A stretch of 64,000 nt of DNA, from positions 10,602,001 to 10,666,000 of the forward strand of contig OY540820.1 of the NCBI GenBank assembly GCA_961205875.1. Direction: 5' to 3'. The number at the start of each line of letters is the position of its first letter. Position 1 is the stretch's first letter. Shown piece after piece: positions 11,651-23,288 of the stretch. The notes under the pieces are model-generated. The model saw nothing but the letters and a program-made list of their open reading frames with translations. It did no database searches and was not told the DNA's origin. The stretch comes from Sialis fuliginosa. Taxonomy: Eukaryota; Arthropoda; Insecta; Megaloptera; Sialidae. The translations under genes and the position numbers were made by a program.

Positions 11651-14600
11651 ATGCCCACATGGAAATTTTTATAAGTTTAATATATAAATAAACATATATG
11701 TAAATATATAAAGAATTTATAAGCCACATAGGTCAAAATTGGCCGATTTTCATATAAGAGTCATATATATTTTTTATATGTTAAATATATAAGTCATTTT
11801 TATATATTTGTTATATGTTACATATATATAAATTATATGTATATATAAGTTAATTATATATTTTTTATATGTTGAATATATATAAAATTGAATATATGCC
11901 ATTTATATATATTTGTTATATGTAACATATATTTATTGTATAAGTTAATTATATATTTCTTATATGTTAAATATATATAGGTACTATATATTTGTCATTT
12001 ATATATTTTTTATATGTTTCATTTATATGTGTTTTATATGTTATATATAATATAAATATACGTCGTTTATATATTTTTTATATATTTATAATATAGATAT
12101 AATAATACAATATATTGATATTTTAATAAATTACAATATTATTCTGGCTTAATCACCTTACAAAAATATATTATAATAAGTATATAAGTATTATATTTTA
12201 TATATGCATAGTCTCTTAATATGAACAAAAATTATTTTTTTGTCCTTGATACTGACAGTTTTACATTAATTGCTTGTCCAAACCCAGAATCTCTCTATTG
12301 TGAGGGGAATTGACTCACACTGAACCTGGGGGTCAGTTCTGGAAAAAAATAATCAAAATTAATATTATTCAGGATATTAAAGTTAATTTTTGTTTTTGAG
12401 GTTAAGTAATGATTCACCTTTTTTTCGATTATGTTTCCGTCATTGTTCAACTTGGCCAGTGGTAAAATACTTGAAATCTTGCTTTTTTATTTCTGTCAGT
12501 TTCTAATACTCTTCGATGAATTTCTTCCACTGCACATTATTTTTTTCTATTTCTGGGAAAAAGCTTCTAGTTTCCTAAAAAGGTAATTATTTTTAATTAA
12601 AATTATTTATTTATTATGTTATTATTATTTATTATTATTATTATTTATTATGTTCATAAATGTTTTTCTTATTATTATCATTATTTGAAAAATCATCCTA
12701 CAAAATTAATATAAATTATTAATTTTTAAATGATACTTTTTAGGAATCTTTAATCATAAATATATTTGTTTCGAATGAAATATATTATATACAAAATACA
12801 CTTAAGTACCCAGAAAAAATAAGCAAGATGCAGCATAGAAAAAGGTGATATTTTATTGCTGGATCCTAAAACATATACCTACCTAAAAACATTTTATTGC
12901 AAGTGCTGCTAATTATATAGCGAGGTACTGTACTTATGTATATAGGTTATATAGATATACGCTTAATAAAGTGATGAACCAAAACAAATACATTGTGCAC
13001 TGTGCATTTATTGTACACATCTATTATTCTATTGAATCTATTAAATAGATAACACATTTAAGTAGTACTTTACATAATATACCTTTCTATAAATATGGAA
13101 CTGTTAAAATAAAACTATTTTATTTCCACTGAATAGTTTGAACATTAAAATAGTTACGACAGAGTGTTTAATATTATCATGGCTGCCTATTACTTAAAAT
13201 GTTCATAAGTGTTTTAAAGAAAAAATGTGTCCATAAATTAAAAATAATATTGGATATTTATTAAAAAGTACATATGACACTTACCTTTTGTGGTTCGTTA
13301 TGCCATGATGTATTCTTATTTTAAACAATATCAATTTTTATTGTCTTTACACATTACAATGTCTACCGTGTAGTTCACTTGACGTTTAACAACTGGTCAT
13401 GTTATTGTCTGATGTATTGTCTATATACATATGTATATACGTATAAGCCTTTAAGTAAATTGTATTGTAGCAAAACTTACAAAATAATACAACTAAAGTT
13501 GCATTAATTATTTATTTACGTTGAATAATGATCCAAAGAAAATATATTATTGTTTATTTTAATGAGTATCATATGAAAACTAGAATATATAGTACTTAAT
13601 TTGACTAGCGGAGTCGGCGCAATCATATGTGCTAGAACGCGATACTGTCTGCCATACGATTAAAGTAGTAGAAAAAATTCTACAAAATTAAATACATAGA
13701 CATGTATGTGAAGCAATTATCAACACATACAATAATCATTAAAAATAAAAAATAATAACTTTGAATTGTTACTACTAATGTTTCTAAATCTAGCATCATG
13801 TATTAAAATTTAAACCGTAAACACGGTTTATATTAATTTTTTTCAGAGACAATGAATAATTAAACAAATATTTTTTATATAAAAAAATTGTATTTTTGTT
13901 TTATAATTTTTTTATAAATAAACTGCCCTGGTCGGCACAAGACTTTTTTATACATCATGATACAGAAAAAATTACATAAGTTAACACTTACTGCTAAGAA
14001 ATTGAATATAATTAACTACATTATATTAATTGTTGTTTTTGTTGATGTTCGAGATATATTTTAATTCTATTCTGTGATTTTATTTCAAACGTTTTTATTA
14101 TAAATCATTATAATAGTTTTCCTGTTTAAAAAAACGTTGTTTTGTCAATGGTTTCTTATTTGTTTGATATTTCAACAGTTCAACACGTTTTATATATTTA
14201 ATTGACAGTTGTAAGAAAAAATGCTTTTAATTTCATAGGTAACTAGATTATTCAAACATATTAATAAAATTAATTTTAAATAAAAACTAAAATAATTATT
14301 TTTTGGTCAATTCAAAAAAGATACAAAAAAAGAATAGAACATAAACTATAGATAATAATATTCTATATCACTATATTTTATTTATACAATACATTTCATG
14401 TATGTATAAAAAAGTAAAAAACATATTACTGAAATATATAAGTAATTTATATTTATTTTATATAAGAAATATAAGTAATACCTATATAAAATATATATGT
14501 ATTGTATATATGTAGTATAATGTAGAATATATATATTTTTTATAAGTATTTTATATAAAAAATATATATGTATTGTTTATATGTCGTATATATGTAGAAC

Positions 14601-14984
14601 ATATACATTTTATATAAATAATTTATATATTTTTCAAAAGTATTTTATATAAAACATATATGTATTGTTTATATGTGGTATATATGTAGAACATATATAT
14701 TTTATATAAAGAATTTGTATATTTTTTATAATTATTTTATAAAAAACATATTCCTGAAACATATAAGTAATTTATATTCTTAACTTATATTTAATTTATA
14801 TAAAAAATATAAGTTAAATATATAAGACATATATGTATTGTGAGTAAGTAGAACATATATATTTTATATAAAGAATATATATATTTTTTATATTTTTTTT
14901 ATAATTATTTTATAAATTACATATAATTTTCAAAACTTATATGTTATATATAAGTTAAAACTTATAAAAATTTCCATGTGGGTG
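11651..14984. mobile_element. 3.3-kb foldback-like element with AT-rich inverted arms
   Basis: The ends are inverted: CCACATGGAAATTTTTATAA near 11653 and TTATAAAAATTTCCATGTGG near 14964-14983. Just inside each end lies a long array of TATATAAG/TATATATTTTTTATATG units (about 11690-12110 and 14390-14955). The centre (12120-14380) is ordinary AT-rich DNA with no transposase frame. The structure resembles foldback elements, in which tandem units make up the inverted arms. A target duplication could not be defined. Confidence 0.55.
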
Positions 14985-15093
14985 GACTTAGTTATCAAAA
15001 TTATCTTTGGGAATTAAATAAAAAACTTTTTTCATCGAGGTAAAACTATTAGAAGAACATCAAAAGATTATTCTTATTTTGATATTTTTAAAC

Positions 15094-15270
15094 TTAATTC
15101 GGCACTGGAATTCCCCTCCTTTTTAAATAACCTAAACAAACACAACATAATGTACTAACAATAAGTATAGGTGTAATTTGACAATACACATACGGCCAGT
15201 ATGAATCAATTTTATTTCTTATAACACCATAAACAAATTCTATGTAAGTACATATGACAGTTGATACTTC
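15094..15270 (-). CDS. Possible orphan exon or small membrane-protein fragment
   Basis: On the minus strand an acceptor-like TTCTTTTAG at about 15271-15279 precedes an open stretch ending in TAA at 15094. The product has a hydrophobic segment (TPILIVSTLCCVCLGY) followed directly by KRRGIPVPN and the stop. A hydrophobic anchor followed by a basic, RGIPxP-like motif resembles the N-terminus of microsomal cytochrome P450s, where a Pro-rich hinge follows the membrane anchor. Here the frame stops right after that motif and no P450 catalytic sequence follows. If real, it is a fragment; the open frame runs on upstream to 15348 without an ATG at its start. This is inference from a short motif. Confidence 0.2.
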   Translation of the reverse strand, partial: EVSTVICTYIEFVYGVIRNKIDSYWPYVYCQITPILIVSTLCCVCLGYLKRRGIPVPN

Positions 15271-15348
15271 TAAAAGAATATTAGATTTAACATGTGAAAA
15301 ATCAATATTTGCAAGAATATACATTAAGGCACTTTTCAATATTTGCAA

Positions 15349-16832
15349 TGTTATAAAAATTTAAACAAGGTCATTGGTAGAAAACAATTAATATATGTAG
15401 ATACACGTATAATTCAATAAAGTAATATTAATGATACCGTACACAAGGATCTGTTAAACTAAAATGTTAGAATAAAGTTTTTAGATAATAAATTTTGAAA
15501 CGTATAAGTATGATAATAAATGTCCTTAATATACTCAATGAATAATTTATTTTAGACTAACTAGTAGTATTTACTATTATTTGTAATAAGTATCTAATTA
15601 ACTTATATTAATAATTTTTGAAAATATACAGGGTGGTCCGGTTTGGGATACATATATTTTAAGAGCAGATTCCCTGGCTCATTGTGAGTAAAAAATTGTT
15701 ATGAAAAGGGGGGTCTATCTTTAACACCCTCTGAGCTACAGGATATTGAAAAAAATCCTTCAGAGTAGTATTTACAAACAAAGATTATCTCATAACTTCC
15801 AAAGTAATGTAACTAGAGCAACCACAATGAGTCAGTTCTATAGGTAATTAACTAACGTATTTTTCAGTATTAGTGTTCTTGCTAACCGTGTTTCCAGTTC
15901 AGAGTTATTTATTAATAATTTTTGCATAACTTTCTAGGAACTTACAAAGTTGTCAGTTATTTGGGAATAACACTGGGACTATCAGTTTTAGGATAAAACA
16001 TGTTTTATAAATCTTAAAGCTGATAAAATTTCGAACAAAATTGTGTTTTTAAAAATTATGTATCATAAATAGTTATTGCGAAAAAATCATTTAACGACGT
16101 GGAGTTTGAAAACCACACCTAAAATGTAGACTTTCATTCAACTGCTGTGTTTAATATGTCTTAATTTGAATTTCAAAATGAAATTTTAAGTTATAATAGA
16201 TAAAAGAGTGCCCTAAATAATGCTTTGCACCCAATGTCAAAATTTCGAAAAATGTTTGAGTTATAGAGTTATAGATATCAGAGCTGTCAATACTTTAAAT
16301 ATTTTTTAAGGCAAATTTTACTGTAATACATAAACGAGAATACAAACTCATAAAAAGGTAAATTTCCAAAGAGCAGTACTGTTTTTTTAAGGTGTGTCTA
16401 CTTATTACACAAAAAATAATAAATATAGTTAATAATTTTTTTATTTGTAAAAGTTTACTGTCATTAATATGACACTATAAAATTATCTTTAATAATTATT
16501 TTTAAAACAGGTATTTAGAATTATTTAATTTGATTCAATACAATATAGAATTTTAAAATTGTAGAAAATATGAACATCTTAAAACTTGTTTAATCAATGT
16601 CATTTTTCGCATAATTTACTTTATTTTAGATAAGCCCGTAGAACAAAGAAAAAATAATTGTAACCTTCAACATCTCTTTCATCGAGAAATGTGAAATGCG
16701 TGTATGTGCGGTATAATTTTTTTATTTGAACTTGTTATACTATGTGGGAACAGTAGGTTAGGGAAAGATACAATTTCCGTTGACTATTTTAGTATTAAAT
16801 GGTGCATTGCTTCGAAAAACTACTAATATTAA
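15349..16832. other. Gene-free DNA with transposon-like scraps
   Basis: TACAGGGTGGTCCGGTTTGG at about 15628 looks like the terminus of an insect repeat. No partner end or coding sequence was found. The rest is AT-rich. Confidence 0.4.
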
Positions 16833-17095
16833 TAAGCCTTGAGTTGGGGCGAGACCCTTTAGGTCCACACAATCAACTTCCCAACAGGGTATGATTATTA
16901 ATACTTGAATACTGTTTTTTTATTGTTTCCATATAGGTAGTTTATGTGAATATTTTTTTTATATGTATAAGACAAATTTCAATGGAATTGGTCAGAAATA
17001 AAACTCACTTTTGTATTATGAATATTACTTTTCTAATATCGTAATTTAGAATAACTAATTTGACAATTTGAATTAAATTGTATTTGTTTTTATAA
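16833..17095 (+). repeat. Dispersed repeat, copy 2
   Basis: Second copy of the block at 9295-9585, beginning AAGCCTTGAGTTGGGGCGAG and GACCCTTTAGGTCCACACAA, in the same orientation. Confidence 0.6.
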
Positions 17096-20000
17096 GAACT
17101 AATCTGACAATTTAAATTTAATTGCATTTGTTTCCAAGGCAACATGAATTGTAGACGTATTTATTAGTATTTAAAATTAATTTTTTGAGGATGGTTTTTA
17201 CATTTACCCCTTCAATGGCATGTATAATAAAAAAAAATACTGAAATACATGTTTCATTATTTGTATTGTAGAATATTTATGCTGTTTCAAGTAAATTCAA
17301 CCAAAAAAAAACTGTACACCCCCTTTTATCCCCGTAGGGGTTGAATTTCGAAAAATCCTTTCTTTCAGATCATATTCACGTCAAGGTGCTTCGATTGGCA
17401 CCCCAATGAAGTCAATAGCATTTTTTTATTTGAGAGATTTCGTGCACGTAAAAAATGGCACGCACAACGTACGTACACACAGACATCTTTCTGAAAATAA
17501 TGTAAATATACAATAGTGACCTCGAAACTTACAAATATGTTGAAATTATTGATTTTGATTTTCGGATCGATTACAATAACTTCCTATTGGGAAGTAAAAA
17601 ACTGGAAAAAATCCGTTTTTATTTGATTTTAGACATTCTCTGTCATAATAATTAAGACACTTATTTTTGTCCCTACGTCATACTTCGATGTGACGTTTGA
17701 CCATTGCGTAGTTTTCTTCATTTTTTATAGGTTTTAATAGAATAACTGTTAATATTGAACGTAGGTAGGTATATAATATATTTTAAGTTTATTCAGTTAT
17801 TATAATTAAGAAAGTTTTTGGATCTATTTTTACGTCATTCTTTTTGCGATGATATTGACGCTATGACCAACATCGCGTAGTCTTCCTCAATAACTATTAA
17901 TGTCATGCATGGGTGCCGGCAGGATTTCTTTCAGGGGGGTGCATCTAGGTATATAAATTTAAATTTATTTAAAATTCATACCATGCGGGTATTTTAATAT
18001 GCATCTCTGGAACACATCTTCGCCTGTGAGGATAATCACGCCTCTATCGGTATATCCCGGAACCCATGATGTCATGTAAATAGACAAATTCTCTTCAACG
18101 ATTTTTCGTTAGATAATAATTTTTCATTTGTTTTTCGGTGCACCGAAAAAAATCTGGTTCTGCTAGGCATTTTTTTATAATTATTATTAGAGGTAGGTAA
18201 GTCTTATTGAATTTCAATGGTGCACCGTACTGGCGAAATTACGAAAGTGCTCGCCAAAATAATTGGACTCTCTTAATGTCATACATGTTTTTATATCCTA
18301 ATATGATTAATCGTTTTTAGTCCAAAATTTCGAAACTGAATTGAATTATGGCATAGCAGGCTTAAGGATATATGATATTTCAATTATGACAGACCCGCGT
18401 TAAGGCAAAATTACAATTGTTATTTTACAATATTTATATTTAAAAATGAAAAAATTGTATTTACGATGTGACGACCGGGGAACCCCCACCGCTCCTTTTA
18501 GCGACGCCACTGAATGTACGTTAACGTTGTATAAAATGTGATACAATATTTACATGTTTTAAAGATAAATAAAAGTTTACTACAGATATTGATAACTAAA
18601 CAGCAATTTTTTTAAATAAAAAAAAATCAAAAACGACCAAGATCATTTATTGATATCATAATAAATAATATTGAGGACAAGAAAATCATCAATTTTGTAT
18701 AAAAATTCTAGTGAAAATAATAAATTAATCAAAATAATTTATTGTACACTCAGGAAATAAAAAAAGCAGATAATCATAATTAACTCAAAGACAAGAATTT
18801 ACATAACTGATTGATGCAATTTCTTGATATGAATATTACCGTAGCTCTAATATCCGCTATTATTATTTGATAGTCAAAGAACTATATCCGTACCTACTTT
18901 CACTGTTTTTTGGCATTTTATTATAAAATAGTTGGAAATAAAGAAATCATCTATACCAGTAGTTCTAAAACTATATAATCCTGCGGACCCCTACATCATG
19001 AGGTATATGCAGTTTTGTATATAAACTAGCTGTGCTTCGCTCGATTTAAGCAATGATTCTCTTGTCAGAGAATTTTGCTTAAATCTAAGCACTTTTTATC
19101 TCTTATGATTATTTTTGATAATTAATAGTTTTCGAGTAAAAAATTATTGAATATCCAGAAACATCTTTTTGTTTTGCTCCATATCATAAAAAATGCACAT
19201 TTTCAGAAAAAATGTTTCAGGTAAAAGTTGCTTATTTTTCCTCGTAACTTACGAATCAGCAACAAAAAATATAGGATTAGATTTGAAAAAGAAATGTTGA
19301 ACCTTAAAACCCATTAAGGTCAACCCATATTGTCAGTATTGAGCCTCCTCGAAACCATGAAACTTTTATGAAACATTTTCTCTGAAAATTCGTTATTTTG
19401 GAAATAATTCGCTGGAAAGTCTTTAAAAAAAACACCCGGTATATATTAAGGAATTTAACATATTTTTTTAAAATAATTATTTTCATTCTATGTCTGTATA
19501 TTATGTGAAGTTGATATCTCGCTCAGATACATTATATAAAGTTGATATGATGCCAAAATCGATAGGGCAATGAAAAAAAGGACTTCAATAAAACCAGAGG
19601 GGCGCTTTTTCCTTAAACGATAAGTTTTTGATGTAACTGATCAAAATTAAAAAAAAAAATTCTGAAACAAAAACTTTTATATGCGACCAAATTTTCAGTA
19701 AATATAGCTGATCAGTGAAGTTTCAATGTTTGTACAAATAACTTTTGTACTTATCTAAAAAGACTATTATTAACATAATAATAGGTACCTACATAGGCAT
19801 GATGGTGAGCTATTATAGTAGAGGCAATATTTAAAATAGTTGACATGTGAAATTGGCATTTAAATGTTGTACTTTTACAATTTAATGATTTTTTGTCGAA
19901 AAAGTTTATCTTGTTTTGCAAGCAATAAAACAAATGGGTTTTTAAATTAAAAATATTATAAGGTACATTAATATAAAAATATATGTATTTCAAAAATATT

Positions 20001-20339
20001 TATCGTTGTTTAAATAAAAATATGTAAACATAATTAGTCCCTAAAATTAGGTTTAATAATTTTTGCTACTTATTTATCAATATTCATTAATTATTGGATA
20101 CATAAAAACTGTCAAATTTTAGTTGCATCAGCCCCCCCCCCCCCAATATTACCGTCGGGGGGGCTGAGCCCTCCCAATAAATGTATGCCTTCTGCCTTTG
20201 TAGTTGATTATAATAAAAGTATATGAAAATGTGGGATTATATTATACAGACCGGTTGAGAAATTATGACCATTTTTATAAGAAAATTGACTAATTTTCAA
20301 CACCTTGTCATTTTCTAATTACAAAAAAAATGTGTTTTC
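17096..20339. other. Gene-free DNA with repeat debris and a C-run
   Basis: Contains a block at 17300-17600 with CCCCGTAGGGGTTGAATTTC, of the kind found in the 3' regions of insect retroelements, and a GC-richer scrap at 18470-18520. A pure C run at about 20131-20143 is followed by GTCGGGGGGGCTGAG. The short open frames at 19304-19486 and 19751-19993 have no recognisable features. Confidence 0.45.
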
Positions 20340-20585
20340 TGCAAGTGTCCATCACTGCGTGCTCATTACTGGTTTTACTTTATCCATTACTGGAGAAAAA
20401 ACATAAACATAATAAAAGGCTATAATTTAAAAAAACAAACTATATTTGTGGACTTTGGTATTTAAATTGATTAAATAAAGAGTTACTTGTTTTATTAATA
20501 CAATGAGTTAATAAGAATTACAAAAAAGAAATCCGTCAATCACAAAAACAGTAAACTTTGCTCTTATAGCGGCCATAACTGGTGC
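20340..20585 (-). repeat. MITE-A fragment
   Basis: Matches the left half of MITE-A in reverse, from CAAGTGTCCATCACTGCGTG to AGCGGCCATAACTGGTGC. The outermost AGGTA end is absent, so both ends are truncated. Confidence 0.7.
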
Positions 20586-20586
20586 A

Positions 20587-22029
20587 AGTATGTATTTATA
20601 AAATATTAATAAAAACTGATTAAGTTCGATAGTTATTTATTATATACGGCTCATTATAATTTTGCGATAAAGGTTTTGGAGTAAACTAAAATAAAATACC
20701 GGTTCCTATGGGCCAGCTCCAGCACACCCTTAGTGCTATTTAAATTAACCTGTTTCTTCAATTACACAAATAAATACGGTAAAAAGATTGTATAAATACA
20801 AACCAAAAATAAAGTTCATAAATTCAATTAAATCTGTTTTATAAATAGCTAAAAGTTATATAATAAATATCTATAGTTAATAAAATGTATTTAAAATTGA
20901 TATATTTATTTGTCTGTTTCCAGAATAATGTTTCACTTATTACAAATTAACAAATTAATGGAAAAAATACTAAATTATTTCATAATAAGACAAATATTTG
21001 CGAAATCGAACCAGTAAATTGCAAATAATTAGTCAAAAACCATAATGAATTTATTTTTTGGTAAAAGAAAATCGGAATTTCTATATCAGTAATAGTCCAA
21101 GAGGTGAGCGACAAAAATTGCAACTTCTTTATAAAGGCTGATTTTTTTATATTACGTCACATTTGTGGTGTAGAGATACAGCCTGCCGTCAGTCAGCTAG
21201 TTTCGTTAGCGTTTGGCGCAGGGGCGGCTTTATTTTTGTAAAAATGTTGTAACTACTTTATAAAATCTGAAAATTTATTTGTAAGCAGTATACTAAGTAA
21301 TAACCCCTTTTATCATAATTAGCCTTCAAAATCTTGCAACCGGGCGCGTCAGCAGCGCGTTAAACTCGTTAAGTTAAACGTGCTTCAAAACAAAAATAAA
21401 GTCATTGTTGCAATTGATTTTCAAATTCGTGTACCTACTTGTATGGCTTATATACATTCGTTAAAAATGAATATTTTTTGTATTTTTTACTTATTCTCTA
21501 AAGTTGATGATTTCTGAGTAAAAAAATCATGAATCTCGAAATTATTTTGAGGTTAGGTTGTTCAAAAAAAGTTTTTAATTAAAGATTCGTGTTTTTTTAC
21601 GTAGAATAAGTTTACTAAATAAAAACTAAAGGTTCCTATTTAAAAAAAATTATGTTGGCCTTCAAATATCCTTGAAGGCCACGTTAAAATAACAAATACA
21701 TATTACTATTCGATTACCCCCTCACTACCAAACATTTTTTGCTTTAAACATTTTTTTCAAATATGCGATGGCCCTCAGATAATAATCTGTAACACTTTAA
21801 ATGCCCCACCTTGTATATATGTGATGTGTTTTAGTGATAATTAATTTACAGTAAAAAATATATTTGTAATGATCATTACTAACTTGACATAAAAACGTAA
21901 TTAAAATTGGTTACTTGTTAGTAAAGATTCAGGAGGTATACATAATATTTACATGAACTTCTTTGAATTTTGCTTTGTATAACTTAAAACTCAAAAATAA
22001 AAAATATTAAAAGAAACCTTTTTTGTAAA
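20587..22029. other. Gene-free DNA
   Basis: Includes a GC-richer patch at 21170-21240 and 21335-21385. The frames are short and broken and no gene could be assigned. Confidence 0.45.
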
Positions 22030-22200
22030 TAATTTGCCTTTTAAAAACCGACTTAAAATTCATACTAGAAGAAGCATTTTTTAAATTTCTTCTAGTACGA
22101 ACAAAATCAACTTTTTTTTAAATGTAATATTTAGTACGAAAAGAGTCTAACCGAAATTTAATTTCTGCTTTTTAGTCGGTTTTTAAAATGCAAAAAAAAC
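22030..22200. mobile_element. Small inverted-repeat element
   Basis: TTTTAAAAACCGACTTAAAA near 22040 pairs with TTTTTAGTCGGTTTTTAAAA near 22170-22188. Inside, TTCATACTAGAAGAA pairs loosely with TTCTTCTAGTACGAA. About 160 bp, no coding capacity. Confidence 0.5.
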
Positions 22201-22512
22201 TTTTTTTTATATTTGTTATAGTAAATTTCACCTACAGCATAAAAAACTTGATTAAAATGTTCTAAATCCGATGTCTGCAGTATGACGTCAATACTGTTTA
22301 CTTGTTGCATTTTTATTTTCAAAAGTTCCACAGACGATCAAAGAGGGCATTGATCTTTAGTTTTTTTTTCCGAAACACGGGTTTGTAAATTGGTTCAAAA
22401 TAAAATCAAAAACTTTTTTTTATATAAATCAATGCATTCAACTAATTATGCAACGTAATTTACATACTGGATTTTTATTGTATTTTTTAATTTTTAATTT
22501 AGGTATGTCTAG

Positions 22513-23287
22513 TCTATATAAAACTCAACGTGTCTCTATCTGTCTGTCCGTTGGTGCGTTTATCACTCGAGAACCACTTATCCGATTTACGTGGTTTCTT
22601 TTTTAATTCATAGGTACATTCTCCGGCCAGGTTATAGGCTATATTTTGTTACGTTAGGTAACATAACAACTAAGCAGTGACGATAATAGTAAATCAAATC
22701 GGAAAAAAGTTTACCGCCAGTGTGCTTTTTTGTAGTACGCTGCCTAAACCGTTCAATATTGAACTAAATAATGTATTAAAGAATTGTGTAGAATATAAAG
22801 ATCTAAAATAAAATCCGCGACACCATATGTCTAGCTTTTATATTTAAGCCACAGTAACTGCTTTTAAGTTACAAATAAAATTAAAAATATTTGGGTTATG
22901 TTTACGTGGACTTATGACCTGCAAAACATTTATCCTTATCAAAATAAATAATTTCATCGTCATAAGTACTTAATGTAGATATAATTTGCTCTTTACAGCA
23001 TCCAATTTGGTCTTACAGTTTAACAAATGTTACCGTAATATCATGCAAAACCGTGTCATGGCGTCCGCGGTCGCTCGGGTAGAGGGGAGCATATGCCATA
23101 CGCTCAGCCGCGCTGGCATTCGAACTTTCTTGATCGTTAATTGTTTATTTTGTTTTCAATAATTAGCTTTTAAATTTAAACAGAACAATTGATAAGTTAT
23201 TATTACAATAATAATTAATCGTGTTTGTACTTAATTCAACTATATTTTTCAAAAATCCTAAACAATAATTCCGCATGGCACTGCTAG
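22513..23287 (+). mobile_element. Non-autonomous Helitron, second copy
   Basis: Begins TCTATATAAAACTCAACGTG and ends CTAG before a T. The interior matches the Helitron at 8080 over its whole length (CACTCGAGAACCACTTATCC, TACGTTAGGTAACATAACAA, CCTAAACCGTTCAATA). The GC-rich 3' hairpin is damaged (CCGCATGGCACTG in its place), so this copy probably can no longer terminate rolling-circle transposition. Confidence 0.8.
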
Positions 23288-23288
23288 T

